This document shows positions 48,801-61,339 of a DNA stretch of 64,000 nucleotides, piece by piece. Under the pieces are notes generated by a model, which worked only from the letters and a program-made list of their open reading frames with translations, was not told the DNA's origin and searched no databases. This DNA comes from Muricea muricata (taxonomy: Eukaryota; Cnidaria; Anthozoa; Malacalcyonacea; Plexauridae), in assembly GCA_963855995.1 (NCBI GenBank), contig OY979728.1:1-64000 (forward strand), read 5' to 3'. Every line of letters starts with the position of its first letter. Within the stretch, counting starts at the first letter, position 1. Both the position numbers and the translations under genes were made by a program.

Positions 48801-51800
48801 TAGAAATAATTGACAGCTAAAAGATTTTAGATAGAGAAAATTGCTAGCGAAAGGACTTTTTATAAGAGATAATTGACAGCTAAAAGACTTTTATATGGAG
48901 AAAATTGACAGCAAAGGACTTTTTATAAGTGAGAATGAACGGCAAAAAGATTTTTATATAGAGAAAATTAAAAGCGAAAGGACTTTTTATAAGAGATAAT
49001 TGACAGCTAAAAGACTTTTATATAGAGAAAATTGACAGCAAAAGGACTTTTTATAAGAGATAATTGACAGCTAAAAGACTTTTATATAGAGATAATGTAA
49101 AGCCAAAGGACTTTTTATAAGTGAGAATAGACAGCTAAAAGACTTTTATATGGAGAAAATTGACAGCAAAAGACTTTTTATATAGAGACAATTGACAGCT
49201 AAAAGATTTTAGATAGAGAAAATTGCTAGCGAAAGGACTTTTTATAAGAGATAATTGACAGCTAAAAGACTTATATGGAGAAAATTGACAGCAAAGGACT
49301 TTTTATAAGTGAGAATGAATGGCTAAAAGACTTTTATATAGAGAAAATTGACAGCAAAAGGATTTTTTATAAGAGATAATTGACAGCTAAAAGACTTTTA
49401 TTTAGAGCAAATTGAAAGCAACAGGACTTTTTATAAGAGATAATTGACAGCTTAAAGACTTTTATATAGAGAAAATTGAAAGCAAAAGGACTTTTTAAAA
49501 GTGAGAATGAACGGCTAAAAGACTTTTATATAGAGAAAATTGACAGCAAAAAGACTTTTTATATAGAGAAAATTGACAGCAAAAAGACTTTTTATAAGAG
49601 ATAATTGACAGCAAAAAGACTTTTTATAAGAGATAATTGACAGCTAAAAGACTTTTATATAGAGAAAATTGAAAGCAAAAGGACTTTTTATAAGAGATAA
49701 TTGACAGCTAAAAGACTTTAATATAGAGAAAATTGCCAGCAAAAGGACTTTTTATATAGAGATAATTGACAGCTAAAAGACTTTTATATAGAGAAAATTG
49801 CCAGCAAAAGGACTTTTTATAAGAGATAATTGACAGCTAAAAGACTTTTATATAGAGAAAATTGCCAGCAAAAGGACTTTTTATAAGAGATAATTGACAG
49901 CTAAAAGACTTTTATATGGAGAAAATTGCCAGCAAAAGGACTTTTTATATAGAGATAATTGACAGCTAAAAGACTTTTATATAGAGAAAATTGCCAGCAA
50001 AAGGACTTTTTATAAGAGATAATTGACAGCTAAAAGACTTATATGGAGAAAATTGACAGCAAAAGGACTTTTTATAAGTGAGAATGGACAGCTAAAAGAC
50101 TTTTATACAGAGAAAATTGAAAGCCAAAGGACTTTTTATAACGAGATAATTCACAGCTAAAAGACTTTTATATGGAGAAAATTGAAAACAAAAGGACTTT
50201 TTACATAGAGATAATTGACAGCTAAAAGACTTTTATATAGAGAAAATTGCATGCAAAAGGACTTTTTATAAGAGATAATTGACAGCTAAAAGACTTTTAT
50301 ATGGAGAAAATTGACAGCAAAAGGACTTTTTATATAGAGATAATTGACAGCTAAAAGACTTTTATATGAAGAAAATTGAAAGCAAAAGGACTTTTTATAT
50401 AGAGATAATTGACAGCTAAAAGACTTTTATATAGAGAAAATTGCCAGCAAAAAAACTTTTTATAAGAGATAATTGACAGCTAAAAGACTTTTATATAGAG
50501 AAAATTGACAGAAAAAGGACTTTTTATAAGAGATAATTGACAGCTAAAATACTTTTATATAGAGAAAATTGAAAGCAAAAGGACTTTTTATAAGAGATAA
50601 TTGACAGCTAAAAGACTTTTATATAGAGAAAATTGAAAGCAAAAGGAATTTTTATAAGAGATAATTGACAGCTAAAAGACTTTTATATAGAGAAAATTGA
50701 AAGCAAAAGGACTTTTTGTAAGTGAGAATGAATGGCTAAAAGACTTTTATATAGAGAAAATTGCCAGCAAAAAGACTTTTTATAAGAGATAATTGACAGC
50801 TAAAAGACTTTTTATAAGAGATAATTGACAGCTGAAAGACTTTTATATAGAGATAATATAAAGCAAAAGGACTTTTTATAAGTGAGAATAGACAGCTAAA
50901 AGACTTTTATATGGAGAAAATTGACAGCAAAGGACTTTTTATATAGAAATAATTGACAGCTAAAAGATTTTAGATAGAGAAAATTGCTAGCGAAAGGACT
51001 TTTTATAAGAGATAATTGACAGCTAAAAGACTTTTATATAGAGAAAATTGACAGCAAAGGACTTTTATAAGTGAGAATGAACGGCAAAAAGACTTTTATA
51101 TAGAGAAAATTAAAAGCGAAAGGACTTTTTATAAGAGATAATTGACAGCTAAAAGACTTTTATATAGAGAAAATTGACAGCAAAAGGACTTTTTGTAAGT
51201 GAGAATGGACAGCTAAAAGACTTTTATATAGAGAAAATTGACAGCTAAAAGACTTTTATATAGAGAAAATTGACAGCAAAAGGACTTTTTATAAGAGATA
51301 ATTGACAGCTAAAAGACTTTTATATAGAGATAATGTAAAGCCAAAGGACTTTTTATAAGTGAGAATAGACAGCTAAAAGACTTTTATATAGAGAAAATTG
51401 AAAGCAAAAGGACTTTTTATAAGAGATAATTGACAGCTAAAAGACTTTTATATAGAGAAAATTGACAGCAAAAGGACTTTTTGTAAGTGAGAATGAATGG
51501 CTAAAAGACTTTTATATAGAGAAAATTGCCAGCAAAAAGACTTTTTATAAGAGATAATTGACAGCTAAAAGACTTTTTATAAGAGATAATTGACAGCTAA
51601 AAGATTTTAGATAGAGAAAATTGCTAGCGAAAGGACTTTTTATAAGAGATAATTGACAGCTAAAAGACTTTTATATGGAGAAAATTGACAGCAAAGGACT
51701 TTTTATAAGTGAGAATGAATGGCTAAAAGACTTTTATATAGAGAAAATTGACAGCAAAAGGATTTTTTATAAGAGATAATTGACAGCTAAAAGACTTTTA

Positions 51801-54800
51801 TTTAGAGCAAATTGAAAGCAACAGGACTTTTTATAAGAGATAATTGACAGCTTAAAGACTTTTATATAGAGAAAATTGAAAGCAAAAGGACTTTTTAAAA
51901 GTGAGAATGAACGGCTAAAAGACTTTTATATAGAGAAAATTGACAGCAAAAGGACTTTTTATAAGAGATAATTGACAGCTAAAAGACTTTAATATAGAGA
52001 AAATTGACAGCAAAAGGACTTTTTGTAAGTGAGAATGAATGGCTAAAAGACTTTTATATAGAGAAAATTGCCAGCAAAAAGACTTTTTATAAGAGATAAT
52101 TGACAGCTAAAAGACTTTTTATAAGAGATAATTGCCAGCAAAAGGACTTTTTATAAGTGAGAATAGACAGCTAAAAGACTTTTATGTAGAGAAAATTGAC
52201 AGCAAAGGACTTTTTATATAGAAATAATTGACAGCTAAAAGATTTTAGATAGAGAAAATTGCTAGCGAAAGGACTTTTTATAAGAGATAATTGACAGCTA
52301 AAAGACTTTTATATGGAGAAAATTGACAGCAAAGGACTTTTATAAATGAGAATGAACGGCAAAAAGACTTTTATATAGAGAAAATTAAAAGCGAAAGGAC
52401 TTTTTATAAGAGATAATTGACAGCTAAAAGACTTTTATATAGAGAAAATTGACAGCAAAAGGACTTTTTGTAAGTGAGAATGGACAGCTAAAAGACTTTT
52501 ATATAGAGAAAATTGACAGCAAAAAGATTTTTTATAAGAGATAATTGACAGCTAAAAGACTTTTATATAGAGAAAATTGACAGCAAAAGGACTTTTTATA
52601 AGAGATAATTGACAGCTAAAAGACTTTTATATAGAGATAATGTAAAGCCAAAGGACTTTTTATAAGTGAGAATAGACAGCTAAAAGACTTTTATATGGAG
52701 AAAATTGACAGCAAAAGACTTTTTATATAGAGACAATTGACAGCTAAAAGATTTTAGATAGAGAAAATTGCTAGCAAAAGGACTTTTTATAAGAGATAAT
52801 TGACAGCTAAAAGACTTTTATATGGAGAAAATTGACAGCAAAGGACTTTTTATAAGTGAGAATGAACGGCTAAAAGACTTTTATATAGAGAAAATTGACA
52901 GCAAAAGGATTTTTTATAAGAGATAATTGACAGCTAAAAGACTTTTATTTAGAGCAAATTGAAAGCAACAGGACTTTTTATAAGAGATAATTGACAGCTT
53001 AAAGACTTTTATATAGAGAAAATTGAAAGCAAAAGGACTTTTTAAAAGTGAGAATGAACGGCTAAAAGACTTTTATATAGAGAAAATTGACAGCAAAAAG
53101 ACTTTTTATAAGAGATAATTGACAGCTAAAAGACTTTTATATAGAGAAAATTGAAAGCAAAAGGACTTTTTATAAGAGATAATTGACAGCTAAAAGACTT
53201 TAATATAGAGAAAATTGCCAGCAAAAGGACTTTTTATATAGAGATAATTGACAGCTAAAAGACTTTTATATAGAGAAAATTGACAGCAAAATGACTTTTT
53301 GTAAGTGAGAATGGACAGCTAAAAGACTTTTATATAAAGAAAATTGACAGCAAAAGGATTTTCTATAAGAGATAATTGACAGCTAAAAGACTTTTATATA
53401 GAGAAAATTGAAAGCAAAAGGACTTTTTATAAGAGATAATTGACAGCTTAAAGACTTTTATATAGAGAAAATTGAAAGCAAAAGGACTTTTTAAAAGTGA
53501 GAATGAACGGCTAAAAGACTTTTATATAGAGAAAATTGACAGCAAAAAGACTTTTTATAAGAGATAATTGACAGCTAAAAGACTTTTATATAGAGATAAT
53601 TGACAGCTAAAAGACTTTTATATAGAGAAAATTGAAAGCAAAAGGACTTTTTATAAAAGATAATTGACAGCTAAAAGACTTTTATATAGAGAAAATTGAA
53701 AGCAAAAGGACTTTTTATAAGTGAGAATGGACAGCTAAAAGACTTATATAGAGAAAATTGAAAGCAAAAGAAATTTTTATAAGAGATAATTGACAGCTAA
53801 AAGACTTTTATATAGAGAAAATTGACAGCAAAAGGACTTTTTGTAAGTGAGAATGAATGGCTAAAATACTTTTATATAGAGAAAATTGCCAGCAAAAAGA
53901 CTTTTTATAAGAGATACTTGACAGCTAAAAGACTTTTTATAAGAGATAATTGACAGCTAAAAGACTTTTATATAGAGATAATATAAAGCAAAAGGACTTT
54001 TTATAAGTGAGAATAGACAGCTAAAAGACTTTTATATGGAGAAAATTGACAGCAAAGGACTTTTTATAAGTGAGAATGAACGGCAAAAAGATTTTTATAT
54101 AGAGAAAATTAAAAGCGAAAGGACTTTTTATAAGAGATAATTGACAGCTAAAAGACTTTTATATAGAGAAAATTGACAGCAAAAGGACTTTTTGTAAGTG
54201 AGAATGGACAGCTAAAAGACTTTTATATAGAGAAAATTGACAGCAAAAAGATTTTTTATAAGAGATAATTGACAGCTAAAAGACTTTTATATAGATAAAT
54301 TGAAAGCAAAAGGACTTTTTATAAGAGATAATTGACAGCTAAAAGACTTTTATACAGAGAAAATTGCCAGCAAAAGGACTTTTTACATAGAGATAATTGA
54401 CAGCTAAAAGACTTTTATATAGAGAAAATTGAAAGCAAAAGGACTTTTTATAAGAGATAATTGACAGCTAAAAGACTTTAATATAGAGAAAATTGCCAGC
54501 AAAAGGACTTTTTATATAGAGATAATTGACAGCTAAAAGACTTTTATATAGAGAAAATTGACAGCAAAATGACTTTTTGTAAGTGAGAATGGACAGCTAA
54601 AAGACTTTTATATAAAGAAAATTGACAGCAAAAGGATTTTCTATAAGAGATAATTGACAGCTAAAAGACTTTTATATAGAGAAAATTGAAAGCAAAAGGA
54701 CTTTTTATAAGAGATAATTGACAGCTTAAAGACTTTTATATAGAGAAAATTGAAAGCAAAAGGACTTTTTAAAAGTGAGAATGAACGGCTAAAAGACTTT

Positions 54801-57800
54801 TATATAGAGAAAATTGACAGCAAAAAGACTTTTTATAAGAGATAATTGACAGCTAAAAGACTTTTATATAGAGATAATTGACAGCTAAAAGACTTTTATA
54901 TAGAGAAAATTGAAAGCAAAAGGACTTTTTATAAAAGATAATTGACAGCTAAAAGACTTTTATATAGAGAAAATTGAAAGCAAAAGGACTTTTTATAAGT
55001 GAGAATGGACAGCTAAAAGACTTATATAGAGAAAATTGAAAGCAAAAGAAATTTTTATAAGAGATAATTGACAGCTAAAAGACTTTTATATAGAGAAAAT
55101 TGACAGCAAAAGGACTTTTTGTAAGTGAGAATGAATGGCTAAAATACTTTTATATAGAGAAAATTGCCAGCAAAAAGACTTTTTATAAGAGATACTTGAC
55201 AGCTAAAAGACTTTTTATAAGAGATAATTGACAGCTAAAAGACTTTTATATAGAGATAATATAAAGCAAAAGGACTTTTTATAAGTGAGAATAGACAGCT
55301 AAAAGACTTTTATATGGAGAAAATTGACAGCAAAGGACTTTTTATAAGTGAGAATGAACGGCAAAAAGATTTTTATATAGAGAAAATTAAAAGCGAAAGG
55401 ACTTTTTATAAGAGATAATTGACAGCTAAAAGACTTTTATATAGAGAAAATTGACAGCAAAAGGACTTTTTGTAAGTGAGAATGGACAGCTAAAAGACTT
55501 TTATATAGAGAAAATTGACAGCAAAAAGATTTTTTATAAGAGATAATTGACAGCTAAAAGACTTTTATATAGATAAATTGAAAGCAAAAGGACTTTTTAT
55601 AAGAGATAATTGACAGCTAAAAGACTTTTATACAGAGAAAATTGCCAGCAAAAGGACTTTTTACATAGAGATAATTGACAGCTAAAAGACTTTTATATAG
55701 AGAAAATTGAAAGCGAAAGGACTTTTTATAAGAGATAATTGACAGCTAAAAGACTTTTATATAGAGAAAATTGCCAGCAAAAGGACTTTTTATAGGAGAT
55801 ACTTGACAGCTAAAAGACTTTTATATAGAGAAAATTGACAGCAAAAGGGCTTTTTATAAGAGATAATTGACAGCTAAAAGACTTTTATATAGAGAAAATT
55901 GAAAGCAAAAGGACTTTTTATAAGAGATAATTGATAGCTAAAACACTTTTATATAGAGAAAATTGAAAGCGAAAGGACTTTTTATAAGAGAGAATTGACA
56001 GCTAAAAGACTTTTATATAGAGAAAATTGACAGCAAAAGGATTTTTTATAAGAGATAATTGACAGCTAAAAGACTTTTATATGGAGAAAATTGACAGCAA
56101 AGGACTTTTTATAAGAGAGAATTGACAGCTAAAAGACTTTTATATAGAGAAAATTGACAGCAAAAGGATTTTTTATAAGAGATAATTGACAGCCAAAAGA
56201 CTTTTATATGGAGAAAATTGACAGCAAAGGACTTTTTATATAGAAATAATTGACAGCTAAAAGATTTTAGATAGAGAAAATTGCTAGCGAAAGGACTTTT
56301 TATAAGAGATAATTGACAGCTAAAAGACTTTTATATAGAGAAAATTGACAGCAAAAGGACTTTTTGTAAGTGAGAATGGACAGCTAAAAGACTTTTATAT
56401 AGAGAAAATTGACAGCAAAAAGATATTTTATAAGAGATAATTGACAGCTAAACGACTTTTATATAGAGAAAATTGACAGCAAAAGGACTTTTTATAAGAG
56501 ATAATTGACAGCTAAAAGACTTTTATATAGAGATAATGTAAAGCCAAAGGACTTTTTATAAGTGAGAATAGACAGCTAAAAGACTTTTATATGGAGAAAA
56601 TTGACAGCAAAGGACTTTTTATATAGAGACAATTGACAGCTAAAAGATTTTAGATAGAGAAAATTGCTAGCGAAAGGACTTTTTATAAGATATAATTGAC
56701 AGCTAAAAGACTTTTATATGGAGAAAATTGACAGCAAAGGACTTTTTATAAGTGAGAATGAACGGCTAAAAGACTTTTATATAGAGAAAATTGAAAGCGA
56801 AAGGACTTTTTATAAGAGATAATTGACAGCTAAAAGACCTTTATATAGAGAAGATTGACAGCAAAAGGACTTTTTGTAAGTGAGAATGGACATCTAAAAG
56901 ACTTTTATATAGAGAAAATTGACAGCAAAAGGATTTTTTATAAGAGATAATTGACAGCTAAAAGACTTTTATTTAGAGAAAATTGAAAGCAACAGGACTT
57001 TTTATAAGAGATAATTGACAGCTTAAAGACTTTTATATAGAGAAAATTGAAAGCAAAAGGACTTTTTAAAAGTGAGAATGAACGGCTAAAAGACTTTTAT
57101 ATAGAGAAAATTGACAGCAAAAAGACTTTTTATAAGAGATAATTGACAGCTAAAAGACTTTTATATAGAGAAAATTGAAAGCAAAAGGACTTTTTATAAG
57201 AGATAATTGACAGCAAAAGGACTTTTTATATAGAGAAAATTGAAAGCAAAAGGACTTTTTATAAGTGAGAATGGACAGCTAAAAGACTTATATAGAGAAA
57301 ATTGAAAGCGAAAGGACTTTTTATAAGAGATAATTGACAGCTAAAAGACTTTTATATAGAGAAAATTGACAGCAAAAGGACTTTTTATAAGTGAGAATGA
57401 ATGGCTAAAAGACTTTTATATAGAGAAAATTGCCAGCAAAAAGACTTTTTATAAGAGATAATTGACAGCTAAAAGACTTTTATATAGAGAAAATTGACAG
57501 CAAAAGGACTTTTTATAAGAGATAATTGACACCTAAAAGACTTTTATATAGAGAAAATTGACAGCAAAATGACTTTTTGTAAGTGAGAATGGACAGCTAA
57601 AAGACTTTTATATAGAGAAAATTGACAGCAAAAGGATTTTTTATAAGAGATAATTGACAGCTAAAAGACTTTTATATAGAGAAAATTGAAAGCAAAAGGA
57701 CTTTTTATAAGAGATAATTGACAGCTTAAAGACTTTTTATAAGAGATAATTGACAGCTGAAAGACTTTTTATAAGAGATAATTGACAGCTGAAAGACTTT

Positions 57801-58862
57801 TATATAGAGATAATTGACAGCTAAAAGACTTTTATATAGAGAAAATTGAAAGCAAAAGGACTTTTTATAAAAGATATTGACAGCTAAAAGACTTTTATAT
57901 AGAGAAAATTGAAAGCGAAAGGACTTTTTATAAGAGATAATTGACAGCTAAAAGACTTTTATATAGAGATAATGTAAAGCCAAAGGACTTTTTATAAGTG
58001 AGAATAGACAGCTAAAAGACTTTTATATGGAGAAAATTGACAGCAAAGGACTTTTTATATAGAGACAATTGACAGCTAAAAGATTTTAGATAGAGAAAAT
58101 TGCTAGCGAAAGGACTTTTTATAAGAGATAATTGACAGCTAAAAGACTTTTATATGGAGAAAATTGACAGCAAAAAACTTTTTATAAGTGAGAATGAACG
58201 GCTAAAAGACTTTTATATAGAGAAAATTGAAAGCGAAAGGACTTTTTATAAGAGATAATTGACAGCTAAAAGACCTTTATATAGAGAAAATTGACAGCAA
58301 AAGGACTTTTTGTAAGTGAGAATGGACAGCTAAAAGACTTTTATATAGAGAAAATTGACAGCAAAAGGATTTTTTATAAGAGATAATTGAGAGCTAAAAC
58401 ACTTTTATATAGAGAAAATTGAAAGCGAAAGGACTTTTTATAAGAGATAATTGACAGCTAAAAGACTTTTATATAGAGAAAATTGACAGCAAAAGGACTT
58501 TTTGTAAGTGAGAGTGAATGGCTAAAAGACTTTTATATAGAGAAAATTGCCAGCAAAAGGACTTTTTATAAGAGATAATTGACAGCTAAAAGACTTTTAT
58601 ATAGAGAAAATTGAAAGCAAAAAAACTTTTTGTAAGTGAGAATGGACAGCTAAAAGACTTTTATATAGAGAAAATTGAAAGCGAAAGGAATTTTTATAAG
58701 AGATAATTGACAGCTAAAAGACTTTTATATAGAGAAAATTTACAGCAAAAGGACTTTTTGTGAGAATGGACAGCTAAAAAACTTTTATATAGAGAAAATT
58801 GACAGCAAAAGGACTTTTTATAAGAGATAATTGACAGCTAAAAGACTTCTCTATATAAAAGT

Positions 58863-59668
58863 GAGTGTATATAAAAGTCGAGGGTCGAGGGTCGAGAATA
58901 AACGTCGAGGGTCGAGAGTAAGTGTCGAGGGTCGAGAGAAAGTGTCGAGGGTCGAGAGTAAGTGTCGAGAGTGGACAAATGTCTCAGGAACAACAACGAG
59001 GATATATTTTTAACAAAATATGCAGAAGAATCCTCTTTTTACTGGGCTCGTATATATAAACTCAGAATTGTATGGTTCGTTAGATTCTGCTCAACGTACA
59101 AAACTGCATGAACTTTCGTTTAAAATAGGGGTACGTTAAATGAAAAAAGTGAGGTTTTTCAATGCTTCGTGTTCTACGCATAATTATTCTTTTATTCGGA
59201 GCAGCCATGGAATCTAAATTTGTAGCGCGGCGCTGGAAATACAATACTGCGAAATAGATAAACTAGAAATTGAGGGGATCGCGGAGGCGTTTATATGTTA
59301 GTTTTAGGGTTCACTTTATTTGGTAAATCTATAAAAAGGAAGTTTATATTTAGCTTATACCTGCGTTATTATTGTTGACTGCGTGATAACTATTTCTATG
59401 TGAAAGTTTGCGTTTCAATTAAATTGTACTGTTTCAAATATTGTACGGATATTGTTTCCTTGATTATTTACGCTTTATTTTCTCGTGCATATGTATATCC
59501 AGGAAGTGAAATTATTTCCGTTGTCGTGCATATTTTGTTAAAAATATATGTACTTTGTTGTTCCTGAGACATTTGCCACTCTCGACAATTACTCTCGACT
59601 CTCGACATTTACCCTCGACTCTCGACTTTTTACTCTCGACCCTCGACCCTCGACTTTTAGATACACTC
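58863..59668. mobile_element. GTCGAG-rich long-inverted-repeat element, copy 1
   Basis: The left arm GAGTGTATATAAAAGTCGAG is followed by tandem GGTCGAG/GTCGAGAGTAA repeats, then GTGGACAAATGTCTCAGGAA and CAACAACGAGGATATATTT. The right arm is the mirror: AAATATATG..TTGTTGTTCCTGAGACATTT, CTCTCGAC and CCCTCGAC repeats, and CTTTTAGATACACTC. Each arm is about 150 bp. The 500-bp interior is non-repetitive with no open frame of note. This is the structure of a non-autonomous fold-back transposon; the superfamily is unknown. Confidence 0.8.
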
Positions 59669-59866
59669 GAGAAAGTTGACAGCAAAAGGACTTTTTATAA
59701 GAGATAATTGACGGCTAAAAGACTTTTATATAGAGAAAATTGACAGCAAAAGGACTTTTTGTAAGTGAGAATGGACAGCTAAAAAACTTTATATAGAGAA
59801 AATTGACAGCAAAAGGACTTTTTATAAGAGATAATTGACAGCTAAAAGACTTCTCTATATAAAAGT

Positions 59867-60649
59867 GAGTGTATCTAAAAGTCGAGGGTCGAGGGTCGAG
59901 AGTAAACGTCGAGGGTCGAGAGTAAGTGTCGAGGGTCGAGAGTAAGTGTCGAGGGTCGAGAGTAATTGTCGAGAGTGGACAAATGTCTCAGGAACAACAA
60001 CGAGGATATATTTTTAACAAAATATGCAGAAGAATCCTCTTTTTACTGGGCTCGTATATATAAACTCAGAATTGTATGGTTCGTTAGATTCTGCTCAATG
60101 TACAAAACTGCATGAACTTTCGTTTAAAATAGGGGTACGTTAAATGAAAAAAGTGAGGTTTTTCAATGCTTCGTGTTCTACGCATAATTATTCTTTTATT
60201 CGGAGCAGCCATGGAATCTAAATTTGTAGCGCGGCGCTGGAAATACAATACTGCGAAATAGATAAACTAGAAATTGAGGGGATCGCGGAGGCGTTTATAT
60301 GTTAGTTTTAGGGTTCACTTTATTTGGTAAATCTATAAAAAGGAAGTTTATATTTAGCTTATACCTGCGTTATTATTGTTGACTGCGTGATAACTATTTC
60401 TATGTGAAAGTTTGCGTTTCAATTAAATTGTACTGTTTCAAATATTGTACGGATATTGTTTCCTTGATTATTTACGCTTTATTGTCGTGCATATTTTGTT
60501 AAAAATATATCTACTTTGTTGTTCCTGAGACATTTGCCACTCTCGACAATTACTCTCGACTCTCGACATTTACCCTCGACTGTCGACATTTACCCTCGAC
60601 TCTCGACCCTCGACCCTCGACCCTCGACCCTCGACTTTTAGATACACTC
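59867..60649. mobile_element. GTCGAG-rich long-inverted-repeat element, copy 2
   Basis: Nearly identical to copy 1 and in the same orientation, starting 1,004 bp later, with the same junctions to the minisatellite on both sides. It lacks ~43 bp of the interior, between two TCGTGCATAT direct repeats present in copy 1, and has extra CCCTCGA repeats in the right arm. The shared junctions show that copy 2 arose by duplication of the array segment, not by a second insertion. Confidence 0.85.
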
Positions 60650-61119
60650 GAGAAAGTTGACAGCAAAAGGACTTTTTATAAGAGATAATTGACAGCTAAA
60701 AGACATTTGTATAGAGAGAATGGATGGTGAAAGAACTTTTTATGAGAGATAATTGACAGCTAAGACTTTTTATAAGAGAGAATTGAAAGCTGAACGACTT
60801 TGTGAGAGACGATGAAGAGCTAAAAGAGACAATACATAGAGATAATGGAAAGCTAAATGACTTTTATATAAATAGAATGGACAGCTAAAACGCAATGCAA
60901 CTTCTTGCAAATATGAACTTGCATGAAGTCTGATTATCACAGACTCAATGGAAAAGCTTGTAAAATACACAACTTGCAACGAGCATATTATAGCTATATC
61001 ATGAAACACATCCATTTCATAAAAATATCAGTCTTTGAGATTTGACATGCAAACACAATAGGAGTCTTAACCATGGTTGTAGTATAGTGTATTATAGTAT
61101 TCTTTACTTATTTATCAAC

Positions 61120-61191
61120 ACCTCGATAGTATAGTGGTGAGTATACCTGCTGGTCAGGCAGGAGACCGGGGTTCAATTCCCCGTCGGGGTG
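61120..61191 (+). tRNA. tRNA-Asp (GTC), position 33 altered
   Basis: The 72-nt sequence folds with a fully paired 7-bp acceptor (ACCTCGA/TCGGGGT), A-box TAGTATAGTGG, a perfect anticodon stem CCTGC/GCAGG (61146-61150 and 61158-61162) and a perfect T stem CGGGG/CCCCG around TTCAATT. The loop TGGTCAG places GTC at 61153-61155, the Asp anticodon, and the body matches animal tRNA-Asp. Two oddities stand out: the near-universal U33 is G (61152), and the B-box reads GGTTCAATTCC. TTTT follows at 61195. It may be a functional variant or a recent pseudogene or SINE head. Confidence 0.8.
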
Positions 61192-61339
61192 GTGTTTTGT
61201 AGAGAAGCTGTTGTGGTGTGTTGGCAGTTGGCGATCAAGTATGTCAAATCAGACTTGATGCAAGTTGATAATTGCAAACTTTTGTATTCATACACCAATA
61301 AAAATACATGTATATACTTGCTAGTCTACCAAATATGTC

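Larger units (their letters stand above)
45890..60890. repeat. 15-kb minisatellite of alternating ~32-bp half-units
   Basis: The basic unit is GACAGCTAAAAGACTTTTAT + ATAGAGAAAATT followed by GACAGCAAAAGGACTTTTTA + TAAGAGATAATT, about 64 bp per pair. Variant halves (TAAGTGAGAATG, AACGGC, TTGCTAGCG, TTGCATGCAAAAGG) mark larger repeats; for example TTGCATGC recurs near 47107, 48167 and 50247, and a block beginning about 53281 recurs at about 54559 (1,278 bp). Both edges (45,890-46,100 and 60,690-60,890) are more diverged. The array is interrupted at 58,863-59,668 and 59,867-60,649 by an unrelated inverted-repeat element. No coding capacity. Confidence 0.96.

Noticed and set aside
45890..58850. 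CRISPR-like array (regular ~32-bp repeats)
   Set aside because: There are no unique spacers; adjacent half-units are all variants of each other, and the context is eukaryotic.
58831..59013. 60-codon frame with SRVE/GSRV repeats
   Set aside because: It is the GTCGAG tandem repeat of the transposon arm read in one frame.
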